A model generated the notes under the pieces. That model was not told where the DNA came from. It did not search any database and saw only the letters and a list, made by a program, of their open reading frames with translations. From the NCBI GenBank assembly GCA_036163455.1, contig JAYZKL010000031.1, forward strand, positions 1-24,416: a stretch of 24,416 nucleotides of DNA. Reading direction: 5' to 3'. Within the stretch, counting starts at the first letter, position 1. Each line of letters starts with the position of its first letter. This document shows positions 15,764-24,100 of the stretch, piece by piece. The position numbers and the translations under genes were made by a program. This stretch comes from GCA-2701705 sp036163455 (GTDB taxonomy: Bacteria; Pseudomonadota; Gammaproteobacteria; GCA-002705445; GCA-002716945).

Positions 15764-16276
15764 ATGAAGAAATTTTTCAAAAAATATACACCAGATAAAA
15801 CTGTAGTAGAAAAATATAAAATTCTAAGAATAATTGGAACTCCATTACTACATAAAGAGCTTTGGCAATTTTCTAGAAAGCCTTTATGTGGAGGAGTTGC
15901 AGTTGGTTTTTTTTGGGGTTGGATGCCTATGCCATTTCAAATGTTACCAGCCGCAATATGCTCTATAATTTTTCGAGTTAATTTTCCTCTATCACTTATA
16001 GGCGTTTGGATTTCTAATCCTATAACTATGCCACCAATGATGTATTTTGCTTATCTTGTTGGTAATTGGCTATTAAATCTAGATCCACAATATAAAGTAT
16101 TTGAATTAACTATGGATTGGATAGAATCAGCATGGGGTAATATCTGGGAGCCATTATTGATAGGTAGTTTATTATTAGGAATAATTAGCAGTATTCTTTC
16201 ATATATGACAATGCATATTATTTGGAAAGTATTTTTATACAATAAAGTAAAGGAAAGACAAAATATCAACAAGTAA
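15764..16276 (+). CDS. DUF2062 domain membrane protein
   Basis: A 170-residue inner-membrane protein of the DUF2062 family, function unknown. A basic, soluble N-terminus of about 40 residues is followed by the conserved core: GGVAVGFFWGWMPMPFQMLP (about 44-63), a helix, then the WISNPITMPPMMYFAY segment typical of the family, and a last helix around 125-155. DUF2062 genes are often found near msbA, lolCDE or comEC in gammaproteobacteria, which fits an envelope role, but no activity is known to me. Its end overlaps convergent lolD by 11 bases. Confidence 0.88.
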   Translation: MKKFFKKYTPDKTVVEKYKILRIIGTPLLHKELWQFSRKPLCGGVAVGFFWGWMPMPFQMLPAAICSIIFRVNFPLSLIGVWISNPITMPPMMYFAYLVGNWLLNLDPQYKVFELTMDWIESAWGNIWEPLLIGSLLLGIISSILSYMTMHIIWKVFLYNKVKERQNINK

Positions 16277-16949
16277 ATACTTTAAGATCTCCGGATTCTA
16301 TTGAATATACTTTTTCAAATTTTTTTAATAATTCTCTATCATGAGTAACCATTAAAAGAGAAATATTGTTTTTCTTGCATGTATTAATTAAAAAACTAAT
16401 TATTTTTTCTGTATTTTCTTTATCTAAGTTTCCAGTTGGTTCATCTGCTAATATTAATTTAGGTAATCCAATCATAGCTCTTGCAATAGCAACTCTTTGT
16501 GATTCACCGCCAGAAAGCGAAGTAACATCAGAATTAATTTTATTCAGTAAATCTATTTCATTTAGTATATTCTTAACTCTTTGTTCTATTACACTATTAT
16601 TTTCATTTTTTATGAAGAGAGGCATTGCAATATTTTCAAAAACATTAAAATCATCCAGTAAATTAAAGAATTGGAATACTACGCCTAAATTATTATTTCT
16701 AAATTTTGTTCTTTGATTTAAACTTAACTTATGAATAGCAGTTTTGTCAAAAAAAACATCACCAGATGAAGGATTATCTAAACCAGAAATTATATTAAGT
16801 AATGTAGTTTTGCCGCTTCCAGACGGCCCTGTTAATGCAATAATTTCCCCTTCATCTATTCTTAGATTTACCTTTTTTAAGACATCATTTTGATTAGATC
16901 CTTGTATATTTGAATATGATTTAGTGATGTCGACACAATTGATATTCAT
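16266..16949 (-). CDS. lolD: Lipoprotein-releasing ABC transporter ATP-binding protein LolD
   Basis: LolD powers removal of outer-membrane lipoproteins from the inner membrane and their hand-over to LolA. The 227 residues contain Walker A GPSGSGKT (41-48), the Q-loop in VVFQFFNLL, signature LSGGE (145-149), Walker B LILADEP (165-171) and H203. It belongs to the MacB/LolD/FtsE-like group. The ATG overlaps the stop of the upstream permease by four bases (ATGA), so the two are made together. MltD encoded in this window is one likely cargo lipoprotein. Confidence 0.93.
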   Translation of the reverse strand: MNINCVDITKSYSNIQGSNQNDVLKKVNLRIDEGEIIALTGPSGSGKTTLLNIISGLDNPSSGDVFFDKTAIHKLSLNQRTKFRNNNLGVVFQFFNLLDDFNVFENIAMPLFIKNENNSVIEQRVKNILNEIDLLNKINSDVTSLSGGESQRVAIARAMIGLPKLILADEPTGNLDKENTEKIISFLINTCKKNNISLLMVTHDRELLKKFEKVYSIESGDLKVFTC

Positions 16950-18196
16950 GATGCATTATTCCTTAAAATCTTGCATGGCAAGATGTCTGATGCTTTTTTT
17001 GCTGGATATATTGTAGAAAAGATAGATAAAACAAATGAAGCTATTCCAATCATCAAAACATCATCATAATCTACAATTGATGGAATTTTATTTAAATGAT
17101 AAATTTCTGCTGGAAGAAGATTTAATCCAAAAATTGTTTCTATCGCAGTCATAATGCTATCAACATTATGAGATAGAATTAATCCAAAGATAATGCCAAA
17201 AATAGTTCCTATTAATCCCAAAATGACACCTTGCAAGACAAAAATTTTTAAAATTGATGACTTATCAGCACCTAATGTCATTAAAATTGATATATCTTTT
17301 TCTTTGCTAATTACTAACATCAATAAAGATGAAGTAATATTAAATGCAGCAACAACAATGATAAGAATGAGGATAATAAACATTATCCTTTTTTCATTGT
17401 TTATTGCATTAAAAAAACTTTGATGTGTTTCTGACCAGTTTTGAGTATAGAATCCTTTGTTTGATCTTTCAAAATCTAAAGAGAATTGATAAACATTTAA
17501 AGGGTCTTCCAGTTTTAATCTTATGGCATCTAGACTTAAGCTTTCATTATTTATTTTTTTGGCAGTTAATAAAAAATTATTAAGGTCAACAAAAACAAAA
17601 GCATTATTATACTCATATAATCCTATATCATAAATCCCAGCAACTATATAAGTAGTTTTGTAAGGTTTAAGTTTTTGACTACTACCTATCTTAATTTGAG
17701 TCAATAATTCAACCTCATCACCAATTGAAACAAATAGTTTTTGAGCTACACCTGAACCAATAATAATAGAATTATTAAATTTATTTATATCACTAAAACT
17801 ACCGAGAATCATATTATTGTGTATGTTGCTAACAGTGTTTTCTAATTCTGAATTTATAGCTCTCAAAAAAATAGTTTTTGTATAATTATTTGATGACAAC
17901 AAACCTTCTTTTTGTATATAAGGAGAATGACCAATTACTTTTTTATTCTCTTTAATTGTTGAAAAAATTTTATTAGATAATTGAAGATCATTATTTTTTG
18001 CATAAACTGTTGAATGAGATGTAAAACCTAAAATTTTAGATCTCAATTCCTTTTCAAATCCATTCATAACAGACATAACAGTGATTAATATTCCAACACC
18101 AACAATTATGCCTAAGATTGAAATTTTTGATATTATGGAAATAAATCCAGTGTTCTTTACAGATGTAAGAAAACGATATGCTGTTAGAAATTGCAT
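16946..18196 (-). CDS. Lipoprotein-releasing ABC transporter permease LolC/LolE family
   Basis: The membrane partner of LolD. The order is typical of LolC/E: helix 1 at about residues 18-44 ending in VMSVMNGFEKELRSKILGF, a large periplasmic domain (about 45-265), then three helices at about 270-295, 315-345 and 375-400, ending in STIYPAKKASDILPCKILR. The periplasmic part and the LLPAEIYHLNKIPS loop look more like LolE, other parts like LolC, so I give no single symbol. Only one permease gene is present next to lolD, so it may act as a homodimer (LolF type). An extended -10 (TGTTATAAT on minus, 18210-18202) lies so close to the ATG that the mRNA may be leaderless. Confidence 0.9.
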   Translation of the reverse strand: MQFLTAYRFLTSVKNTGFISIISKISILGIIVGVGILITVMSVMNGFEKELRSKILGFTSHSTVYAKNNDLQLSNKIFSTIKENKKVIGHSPYIQKEGLLSSNNYTKTIFLRAINSELENTVSNIHNNMILGSFSDINKFNNSIIIGSGVAQKLFVSIGDEVELLTQIKIGSSQKLKPYKTTYIVAGIYDIGLYEYNNAFVFVDLNNFLLTAKKINNESLSLDAIRLKLEDPLNVYQFSLDFERSNKGFYTQNWSETHQSFFNAINNEKRIMFIILILIIVVAAFNITSSLLMLVISKEKDISILMTLGADKSSILKIFVLQGVILGLIGTIFGIIFGLILSHNVDSIMTAIETIFGLNLLPAEIYHLNKIPSIVDYDDVLMIGIASFVLSIFSTIYPAKKASDILPCKILRNNAS

Positions 18197-18201
18197 AGCC
18201 T

Positions 18202-18210
18202 ATTATAACA
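18202..18210 (-). promoter_or_regulatory. Extended -10 promoter element for lolC/E-lolD
   Basis: Read on the minus strand the sequence is TGTTATAAT, a perfect extended -10 (TG-N-TATAAT). The last T is at 18202, so transcription would start about seven bases on, near 18195, essentially at the A of the permease ATG (18196). This is the best promoter match on the minus strand of the window. The whole spacer to divergent aguA is only 47 bases. Confidence 0.5.
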
Positions 18211-18243
18211 TATGGAAAATATTTAGAAATAAATAAGAAATTA

Positions 18244-19308
18244 ATGAAATTAAAAAATAGAATATTAGCTGATGAACAATGCAATATGATTATATTGGTG
18301 TGGCCTTTCATGTATCAAAAAAAACCTTATTGGGATCAACTATTAAAGATATTTAACCAATTAATTTCAATTTTATTAGAAAATAAAAATCATGTTGTAA
18401 TAATTACTAATGATAAAATAAAAACTAGAAAGAAAGTTATTGAAAACTGTAGAAATAATAAATTATCTAATTTTGAAAAGAATCTTTATTTTTTTGAATA
18501 TGAATGTAATGATATATGGATAAGAGATTATGGTCCAATTCAGATAAAAAGTACTAATACTCAAAAATATGATTTTTTTGAATATAAATTTAATGGATAT
18601 GGAAAAAAATATGAATTTAAAAAAGATGATTCTTTTTCAAATTATTTTTTAAAACATTTTATTTCAAACCTTTTTGGCATAGATTTCAATAGTTCTAGCA
18701 GGCCATTTGGTAATTTAATAATAGAAGGCGGAAATATCCAGTCCAATAGAGATGGGTTGATAATATTTAATAGAAAATGTTTAGTAAGAAATAACAAGGA
18801 AAATTGGATGAATATAAAAAGTTATTTTGATAATGCAGTAAAAGAGAATTTTATCAGCGAATATTTATTTTTTGATCTAGATCCAATAACTGGAGATGAT
18901 ACTAATGGTCATTTAGATAATTTGATTCGTATATATGATAAAAATTATATTTTTTATATGCATAGCAATGATATTGATCATCCAGATTATTATTTACTTG
19001 AAGATCTAAAAAAACAACTAAGTACTGTAGTAACAAAAACATCAAAAATAGAAAAAATTATCCCTATAAATCATAGTGTAGATGATGTTGTGAGGGACAA
19101 AGAAGATAATATATTACCATTTTCCTATTTAAACTATATGATTACAAATAATGTTATAATTTTTCCTGGTAATAAAAATACTGATATGAATAAACTTAGC
19201 ACATTAATGCCTTTCTTTGATCAACAAAAAAATTACATTATTGATATAGAAGGATTGCTAAATGAGTCAGGTGGTTTGCATTGCTGTAGCTTAAATATTT
19301 GTTATTAA
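18244..19308 (+). CDS. Agmatine deiminase / peptidyl-arginine deiminase family protein
   Basis: Probably hydrolyses agmatine to N-carbamoylputrescine and ammonia. It belongs to the guanidino-modifying superfamily: NDIWIRDYGPI (89-99), IEGGNIQSN (160-168), the histidine motif GDDTNGHLDNL with H223, and the terminal GGLHCCSLNI with the predicted nucleophile C347. Length 354 matches agmatine deiminases. The protein is very rich in Asn, Lys and Ile and divergent elsewhere. Directly downstream is a carbon-nitrogen hydrolase resembling AguB, which strongly supports an agmatine-to-putrescine role (aguA-aguB). Arginine decarboxylase is not in the window, so agmatine must come from elsewhere. No clear Shine-Dalgarno. 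Confidence 0.85.
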   Translation: MKLKNRILADEQCNMIILVWPFMYQKKPYWDQLLKIFNQLISILLENKNHVVIITNDKIKTRKKVIENCRNNKLSNFEKNLYFFEYECNDIWIRDYGPIQIKSTNTQKYDFFEYKFNGYGKKYEFKKDDSFSNYFLKHFISNLFGIDFNSSSRPFGNLIIEGGNIQSNRDGLIIFNRKCLVRNNKENWMNIKSYFDNAVKENFISEYLFFDLDPITGDDTNGHLDNLIRIYDKNYIFYMHSNDIDHPDYYLLEDLKKQLSTVVTKTSKIEKIIPINHSVDDVVRDKEDNILPFSYLNYMITNNVIIFPGNKNTDMNKLSTLMPFFDQQKNYIIDIEGLLNESGGLHCCSLNICY

Positions 19309-19313
19309 ATATC

Positions 19314-20135
19314 ATGAAAAATAATATTAATATTGTAATTATACAAAAGAAAATAGACTCAACTATCGAAAAAAATATTTCTATAATAGAGAATACTATT
19401 ATAAAGAAACAACTTCCAAAAAATAGTATTGTTGTTTTGCATGAATTATCATTATCAAAATATTTTTGTATATCTAAAAATAAAAACAACTTTAAATACT
19501 CAATAACCAATGATTCACCTGTATTAAAAAAAATAGAAAAAATTTGTGAAAAAAATAAAATATTTCTTATAATTGGTTATTTTGAGGAATTTAAGAAAAA
19601 GTACTATAACGCTTGTGCATTAATTTCTCCTAAAGGAATAATTGGAAAATATCGTAAAAAAAATCTTCCAGATGAGGAGTGTTATTATGAGAAGTTTTAT
19701 TTTGAAAACGGCAAACAACCTTTTAAAGTTTTTGATATTGGAATATGTAAAATTGGAATCATGTTATGCTGGGACCAATGGTTTTCAAAATCTTATTCAA
19801 GATTAAATGATCTTGGTGCTGATATAATCTTTTGCCCAACATCAATTGGATATGCATATTCAAATAATAAAAAAATTTCTTTGATAAATGAGAAAGAAAT
19901 GTGGATAAAAGTTATACAGTCTAATAGTTTGATGAATAATATTCCAGTTATAGTGGCTAATAGAATGGGAAAAGAAATTGCGGGTAACAAAAATATTATA
20001 TTCTGGGGATCAAGTTTCATGACAAATTCTGATGGTCAAATAATTGCAAAAGCTGGAAAAACTTCCATGATATTAAAAAAAACCATAAGTCTTTTAGATA
20101 GAAAAAAATCTATCAAAAAATGGGGTTTTATCTGA
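19314..20135 (+). CDS. aguB: Carbon-nitrogen hydrolase, probable N-carbamoylputrescine amidase
   Basis: Would release putrescine, CO2 and ammonia from N-carbamoylputrescine. The nitrilase-superfamily triad is E44 (VLHELSLSKYF), K115 (GKYRKKNLP) and C152 (IMLCWDQWF). CWDQWF and the following PTSIGY, and FWGSSFMTNSDGQIIAKA near the end, are typical of the AguB branch. I use the ATG at 19314-19316 (273 residues) rather than a TTG five codons upstream, because it starts five bases after the deiminase stop and matches the normal family N-terminus. At 273 residues it is a little shorter than usual for AguB (about 290). The substrate is inferred from the neighbour and the motifs. Confidence 0.85.
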   Translation: MKNNINIVIIQKKIDSTIEKNISIIENTIIKKQLPKNSIVVLHELSLSKYFCISKNKNNFKYSITNDSPVLKKIEKICEKNKIFLIIGYFEEFKKKYYNACALISPKGIIGKYRKKNLPDEECYYEKFYFENGKQPFKVFDIGICKIGIMLCWDQWFSKSYSRLNDLGADIIFCPTSIGYAYSNNKKISLINEKEMWIKVIQSNSLMNNIPVIVANRMGKEIAGNKNIIFWGSSFMTNSDGQIIAKAGKTSMILKKTISLLDRKKSIKKWGFI

Positions 20136-20272
20136 CAAACAAGCCATAAGCATAAAATTTACCAGTTTTAATGAATATAAGCTGCATTCTATAGATACAT
20201 AGCATCAAAAAGTATTCAATTAAGGTTTTATATAATGTAGAATTGTTATATTGAATAAGGGGATTTGGTTCA
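20136..20272 (+). promoter_or_regulatory. Intergenic region with consensus -10 upstream of the small-peptide/rhodanese cassette
   Basis: No hairpin terminator is visible after aguB. A perfect TATAAT lies at 20231-20236, which would start transcription near 20243; no TTGACA is found at the usual distance. AAGGGG at 20257-20262 could serve a short reading frame beginning at 20273. From about 20160 to 20230 I see nothing interpretable. Confidence 0.45.
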
Positions 20273-20320
20273 ATGACTAGGAAATTAATGGATAACATAA
20301 ATTTGGAGGTTAGATTATGA
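20273..20320 (+). other. Possible 15-codon leader reading frame
   Basis: An ATG ten bases after AAGGGG opens a reading frame for 15 residues (MTRKLMDNINLEVRL). It ends with a TGA overlapping the ATG of the next gene (ATGA, 20317-20320), so its translation would run through that gene's ribosome site. It could couple or tune translation of the downstream peptide. It is short enough to be chance. Confidence 0.25.
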
Positions 20321-20460
20321 AATTGTATACCCTATTATTAATAGGTTTTTTGATGACATTTAGTTCATTTGCGGTTCATAGCACTACAAACAAGAATTTT
20401 CCTAATTTAGTTTTTGCTGAAGAGGAAACTCAAGCAGACGAAGAACCAGATTGCGAATAA
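20317..20460 (+). CDS. Small exported acidic peptide (47 residues)
   Basis: I do not recognise the family. The product has a signal-peptide-like N-terminus (K2, then a hydrophobic core at about 3-19). Possible cleavage sites are after SFA (19) or after VFA (34). The remainder is acidic: E35-E37 and then D41-E43, P44, D45, C46, E47, with a single cysteine next to last. Reality as a gene rests on a strong Shine-Dalgarno (GGAGG, 20305-20309, seven bases before the ATG) and on its pairing with the rhodanese 14 bases downstream. The two share the same ten-base initiation sequence AATTTGGAGG and begin ATGAAATT. Its single cysteine could be a sulfur or redox partner for the rhodanese; this is a guess. 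Confidence 0.65.
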   Translation: MKLYTLLLIGFLMTFSSFAVHSTTNKNFPNLVFAEEETQADEEPDCE

Positions 20461-20474
20461 AATTTGGAGGAGAT

Positions 20475-21146
20475 ATGAAATTAAAAATAGTATTAAGTAT
20501 GTTTTTTGTTTCTCTGCTTACTTTTTCAACAGCTTATGCAGATAAACCTGTTGGAATTTCAAAAGCTGACGGTCCATATTCACTAGAACTTGGAACTAAA
20601 GTGTATGCTGGTAAGCATAAAATAACGAGAAATCAGAATAATAAAAATACTGTAAATCCTGCCTTTGCTAAGACTTCAAGGCCATGTCCACCATTCTGTA
20701 TTCAACCAATACAGTTGAGACCTGGAATTGAAACACTTGGTGAGCAAGAAATAATTCACTATTTAGTTATGATGGGTAAAGGTAAAACTATGCCAGATGG
20801 CTCTAAAATCATGGTTATTGATTCTAGAACACCTGATTGGGTAGCTAAAGGAACTATACCTGGAGCAGTTAATATACCTTGGACTCACCTTAGCGAAAGA
20901 AAAGGAGCAGATCCAATTTCAATAGCTGAAATTATGACAGATAAATTTGGTGCAACTGAACAAAATGGTCTTTTCTATTTTGATAATGCAAAGACACTCG
21001 TTATGTTCTGTAATGGAATGTGGTGTGGTCAATCACCAAATAATATCAAAAGCTTATTGAAGTATGGCTATCCAGCACATAAGATAAAATGGTATCGTGG
21101 TGGTATGCAGAATTGGGAAGCATTAGGCTTCAATACTGTAAAATAA
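20475..21146 (+). CDS. Exported rhodanese-domain protein with CPPFC motif
   Basis: A periplasmic single-domain rhodanese, 223 residues. Residues 1-22 form a signal peptide, with cleavage likely after TAYA. Residues 69-78 hold RPCPPFCIQP, two cysteines (C71, C75) outside the normal domain. The rhodanese fold runs from about 110 to 220: MVIDSRTPDWVAKGTIPGAV, then the active-site loop FCNGMWCGQSP with predicted persulfide cysteine C179 and a second cysteine C184, then WYRGGMQNWEALG. The start is the ATG at 20475-20477, which has GGAGG (20466-20470) before it and gives a clean signal peptide. A possible TTG start 24 bases earlier lies inside the preceding gene. The physiological sulfur acceptor is unknown. 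It is followed 20 bases later by a strong terminator. Confidence 0.88.
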   Translation: MKLKIVLSMFFVSLLTFSTAYADKPVGISKADGPYSLELGTKVYAGKHKITRNQNNKNTVNPAFAKTSRPCPPFCIQPIQLRPGIETLGEQEIIHYLVMMGKGKTMPDGSKIMVIDSRTPDWVAKGTIPGAVNIPWTHLSERKGADPISIAEIMTDKFGATEQNGLFYFDNAKTLVMFCNGMWCGQSPNNIKSLLKYGYPAHKIKWYRGGMQNWEALGFNTVK

Positions 21147-21165
21147 AATAGCTATATATTTATTT

Positions 21166-21196
21166 AAAAAGCAGTACTTCGGTGCTGCTTTTTTTT
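21166..21196 (+). terminator. Intrinsic terminator after the rhodanese gene
   Basis: A hairpin AAGCAGTAC-TTCG-GTGCTGCTT (with one T-G wobble) has a stable TTCG tetraloop and is flanked by an A tract and a run of eight T (21189-21196). It is the only convincing intrinsic terminator on either strand in this window. The flanking A and T tracts could also pair, making the stem work in both directions, but nothing converges on it. Confidence 0.92.
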
Positions 21197-21199
21197 ATC

Positions 21200-24100
21200 A
21201 TGATGAGTAGTTTATCAGGTAAAAAAGAACAAATATCACAATATGGTGGTCTCTATGGATCATCATCCATCTATTATATAAAAAAATTTTTAGCTAAATT
21301 TAATAATATTATCGTACTTGTAGATAATAATACTGAAATTAACAATCTTGCAAATGAGTATGATATTTTTAAAGATTGCGATGTTCAAATTAGTAAATTC
21401 TTTGACTTAGAATCACTTCCTTATGAAGACGTTATAGTAGATGCTGATATAAATGGAGAAAGACTAAAAACCTTTAATAATTTATTCAAAAAAGATAAAA
21501 ATATTATTTTTACAACTTATGCATCAATCATAAAAAGATCTGTTCCAATCGAGATTTTAAAGACCTACTTTGTAGAAATTGATAATTCATATACATATAA
21601 CAAATTATTGAAAGAGCTTGATTTATTTAATTATCAAAGATGTGATCATGTTATAAACAAAGGTGAATTTTCAATACGTGGATCCATCATTGATATTTAT
21701 TCTCCTATATATCAAAACCCAATTCGAGTAGTTTTTGATGATGAAACAATCGAAGATATGAAAGAATTTGATGCGATAAGCCAGAAGTCAAAAAAATATA
21801 TACAAAGATTCACTTTATCTTCTACTTCTGAAATTATTTTAGATAATAAGAGTATAGGTTTTTATAAAAGTAACTGCAAAAAATATTTTGATAGAAATTA
21901 TATAGAAGATATTGAGTATGATAAAATAACAAATCAAATTAATCATCCATCTATTTTTAATCTACTACCATTTTTTTATAATTCTACATCATCATTTCTT
22001 AACATTTTAAATGGTGATAAAACAGCTATTATTTCAACAAAAAATATCGAACAACAGATAAAAAAAATTAACCAACTTTATCAAAAGTATTATAAAAAAT
22101 ATACTGAAGAAAAATACCTTTTAGAACCAAAAAAACTAATCCTGCAAAATAAAGAAAGCGCAAGCTTGTTGTTAGATTTTTATAGAATTGAGTTTTCTCC
22201 ATATAAGTTAGAGAATACAATTGATTCGTTTAATTTTAGTACTAAAAAGCTACCACCATTACTAGTAAGTAATACTTTTAAAGACCCATATAGATATTTA
22301 AAGAATTTTATTTCTAATACCACGTATAAAACCTTAATCTGCATAAGAAGGGATAGCTTATTTAATGAAATTAAAAATCTATTGAGTGATTTAAAATTAA
22401 AATTTTCTGAAGTTGAATATTTTAATGATTTTATTAAATCAAAAAATAATATATTAGTCACAAAAATACCTATAGATGTTGGTTTTATTGATGACAATGA
22501 TAAAATTGCAATAATTTCTGATAAAGATATTTTTGGATCACGATCTCTCAGCAAACCTCAAACAACTGCAAAAAGAAATATTATAGATGAATATATAAGT
22601 GATATTGCAACTTTAGAAATAGACTCGCCAATTGTTCATGATAATTATGGCGTTGGTAGATATAAGGGTTTAATAAATATGGATGTAGAAGGAATACAAA
22701 CTGAATTACTAAAAATAGAATATGCTGATTCTGATATTTTATATATACCTGTGACTTCAATTAATCTAATTAAAAAATACGCTGGATATACCGGCATTAA
22801 TATACCCTTACACAGATTAGGAACAAACCAATGGATTAAAATTAAAAATAGAGCAAAGAAAAAGATTAATGATATAGCGGTTGAATTATTAGAGATACAA
22901 TCAAAGCGTTATGCCAACAAGGGTTTTGAATTCAATATAGATTTTGATGAATATAAGAAATTTTGTGATAAATTTCCATTTATAGAGACAGAGGATCAAT
23001 TGAAAGCAATAAATGATGTTATTTCTTCTATGTCATCAGACAATCCAATGGATAGATTAGTATGTGGGGATGTTGGTTTTGGAAAAACTGAAATAATAAT
23101 GAGAGCTGCATATATTGCATCATTGAATAATAAACAAACTATTATTTTAGCCCCTACTACAATTCTGGTTGAACAGCACTACAAATCATTCTTAAAAAGA
23201 TTTGAAGATACTCCGATAATCATAAAAAAATGTTCCAGATTACAAACTCTCGCACAAAGAAAAAGAATTTTTGATTCCTTTAATTCTAATAAAATAGATA
23301 TTTTAATTGGAACTCATGCAATATTATCAAATTCAAATAAATATCAAAATATTGGGCTTCTGATTATTGATGAAGAGCATAAATTTGGTGTTATTGCTAA
23401 AGAAAAACTAAAAAAACTAAAAGGAAATATTGATGTAATTACACTTACTGCCACTCCAATACCTAGAACTTTAAATTCTGCGTTGGCACAAATTAAAGAT
23501 TTAAGTGTAATAGAGACTCCACCAAAAAATCGAAAATCTATATCAACCCTAATAAGTGAATGGGATCCAAATTTAATTTCTGATGCAATAGACAGAGAGA
23601 TTCAAAGAGGAGGACAAATATATTTTGTAAATAATGAAATAAGAACAATGCAAGCGCAAATTGAAAAGCTACAAAATATAAATAAAAGATTAAGGATTGG
23701 AATGATACATGGTCAATTATCAAATAAAGAAATTGAAAATCAAATGGATTCATTCATAAATAATAAAATTGATTTACTAATGTGCACAAGTATTATTGAA
23801 AGTGGATTAGACATTCAGAATGTAAATACAATTATAATAAATAATGCCAATAAATTTGGATTATCACAATTACATCAGATAAGGGGACGAGTCGGGCGAA
23901 CTAACAGACAAGCATATGCATATTTAATCGTAAATAATAAAAAATTAATCACTAAAGATGCAGTAAAAAGGCTTCAAGCTTTTGACTCCGTAGATAGTCT
24001 TGGCGGAGGTTTGGAATTAGCAACACATGATTTAGAAATACGTGGCGCAGGAGAATTACTTGGTGAAGAGCAAAGTGGTCAAATTTATGAAGTTGGATAC

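Noticed and set aside
18054..18311. 85-codon minus-strand frame overlapping lolC/E and aguA starts
   Set aside because: Out of frame with the permease and antisense to aguA; no ribosome site or recognisable domain.
20451..20474. Upstream TTG start for the rhodanese
   Set aside because: It lies within the preceding peptide gene and would put eight residues ahead of a clean signal peptide; the ATG at 20475 has GGAGG in front.
22180..22554. 124-codon minus-strand frame within mfd
   Set aside because: Antisense to an uninterrupted Mfd frame; no supporting signals.
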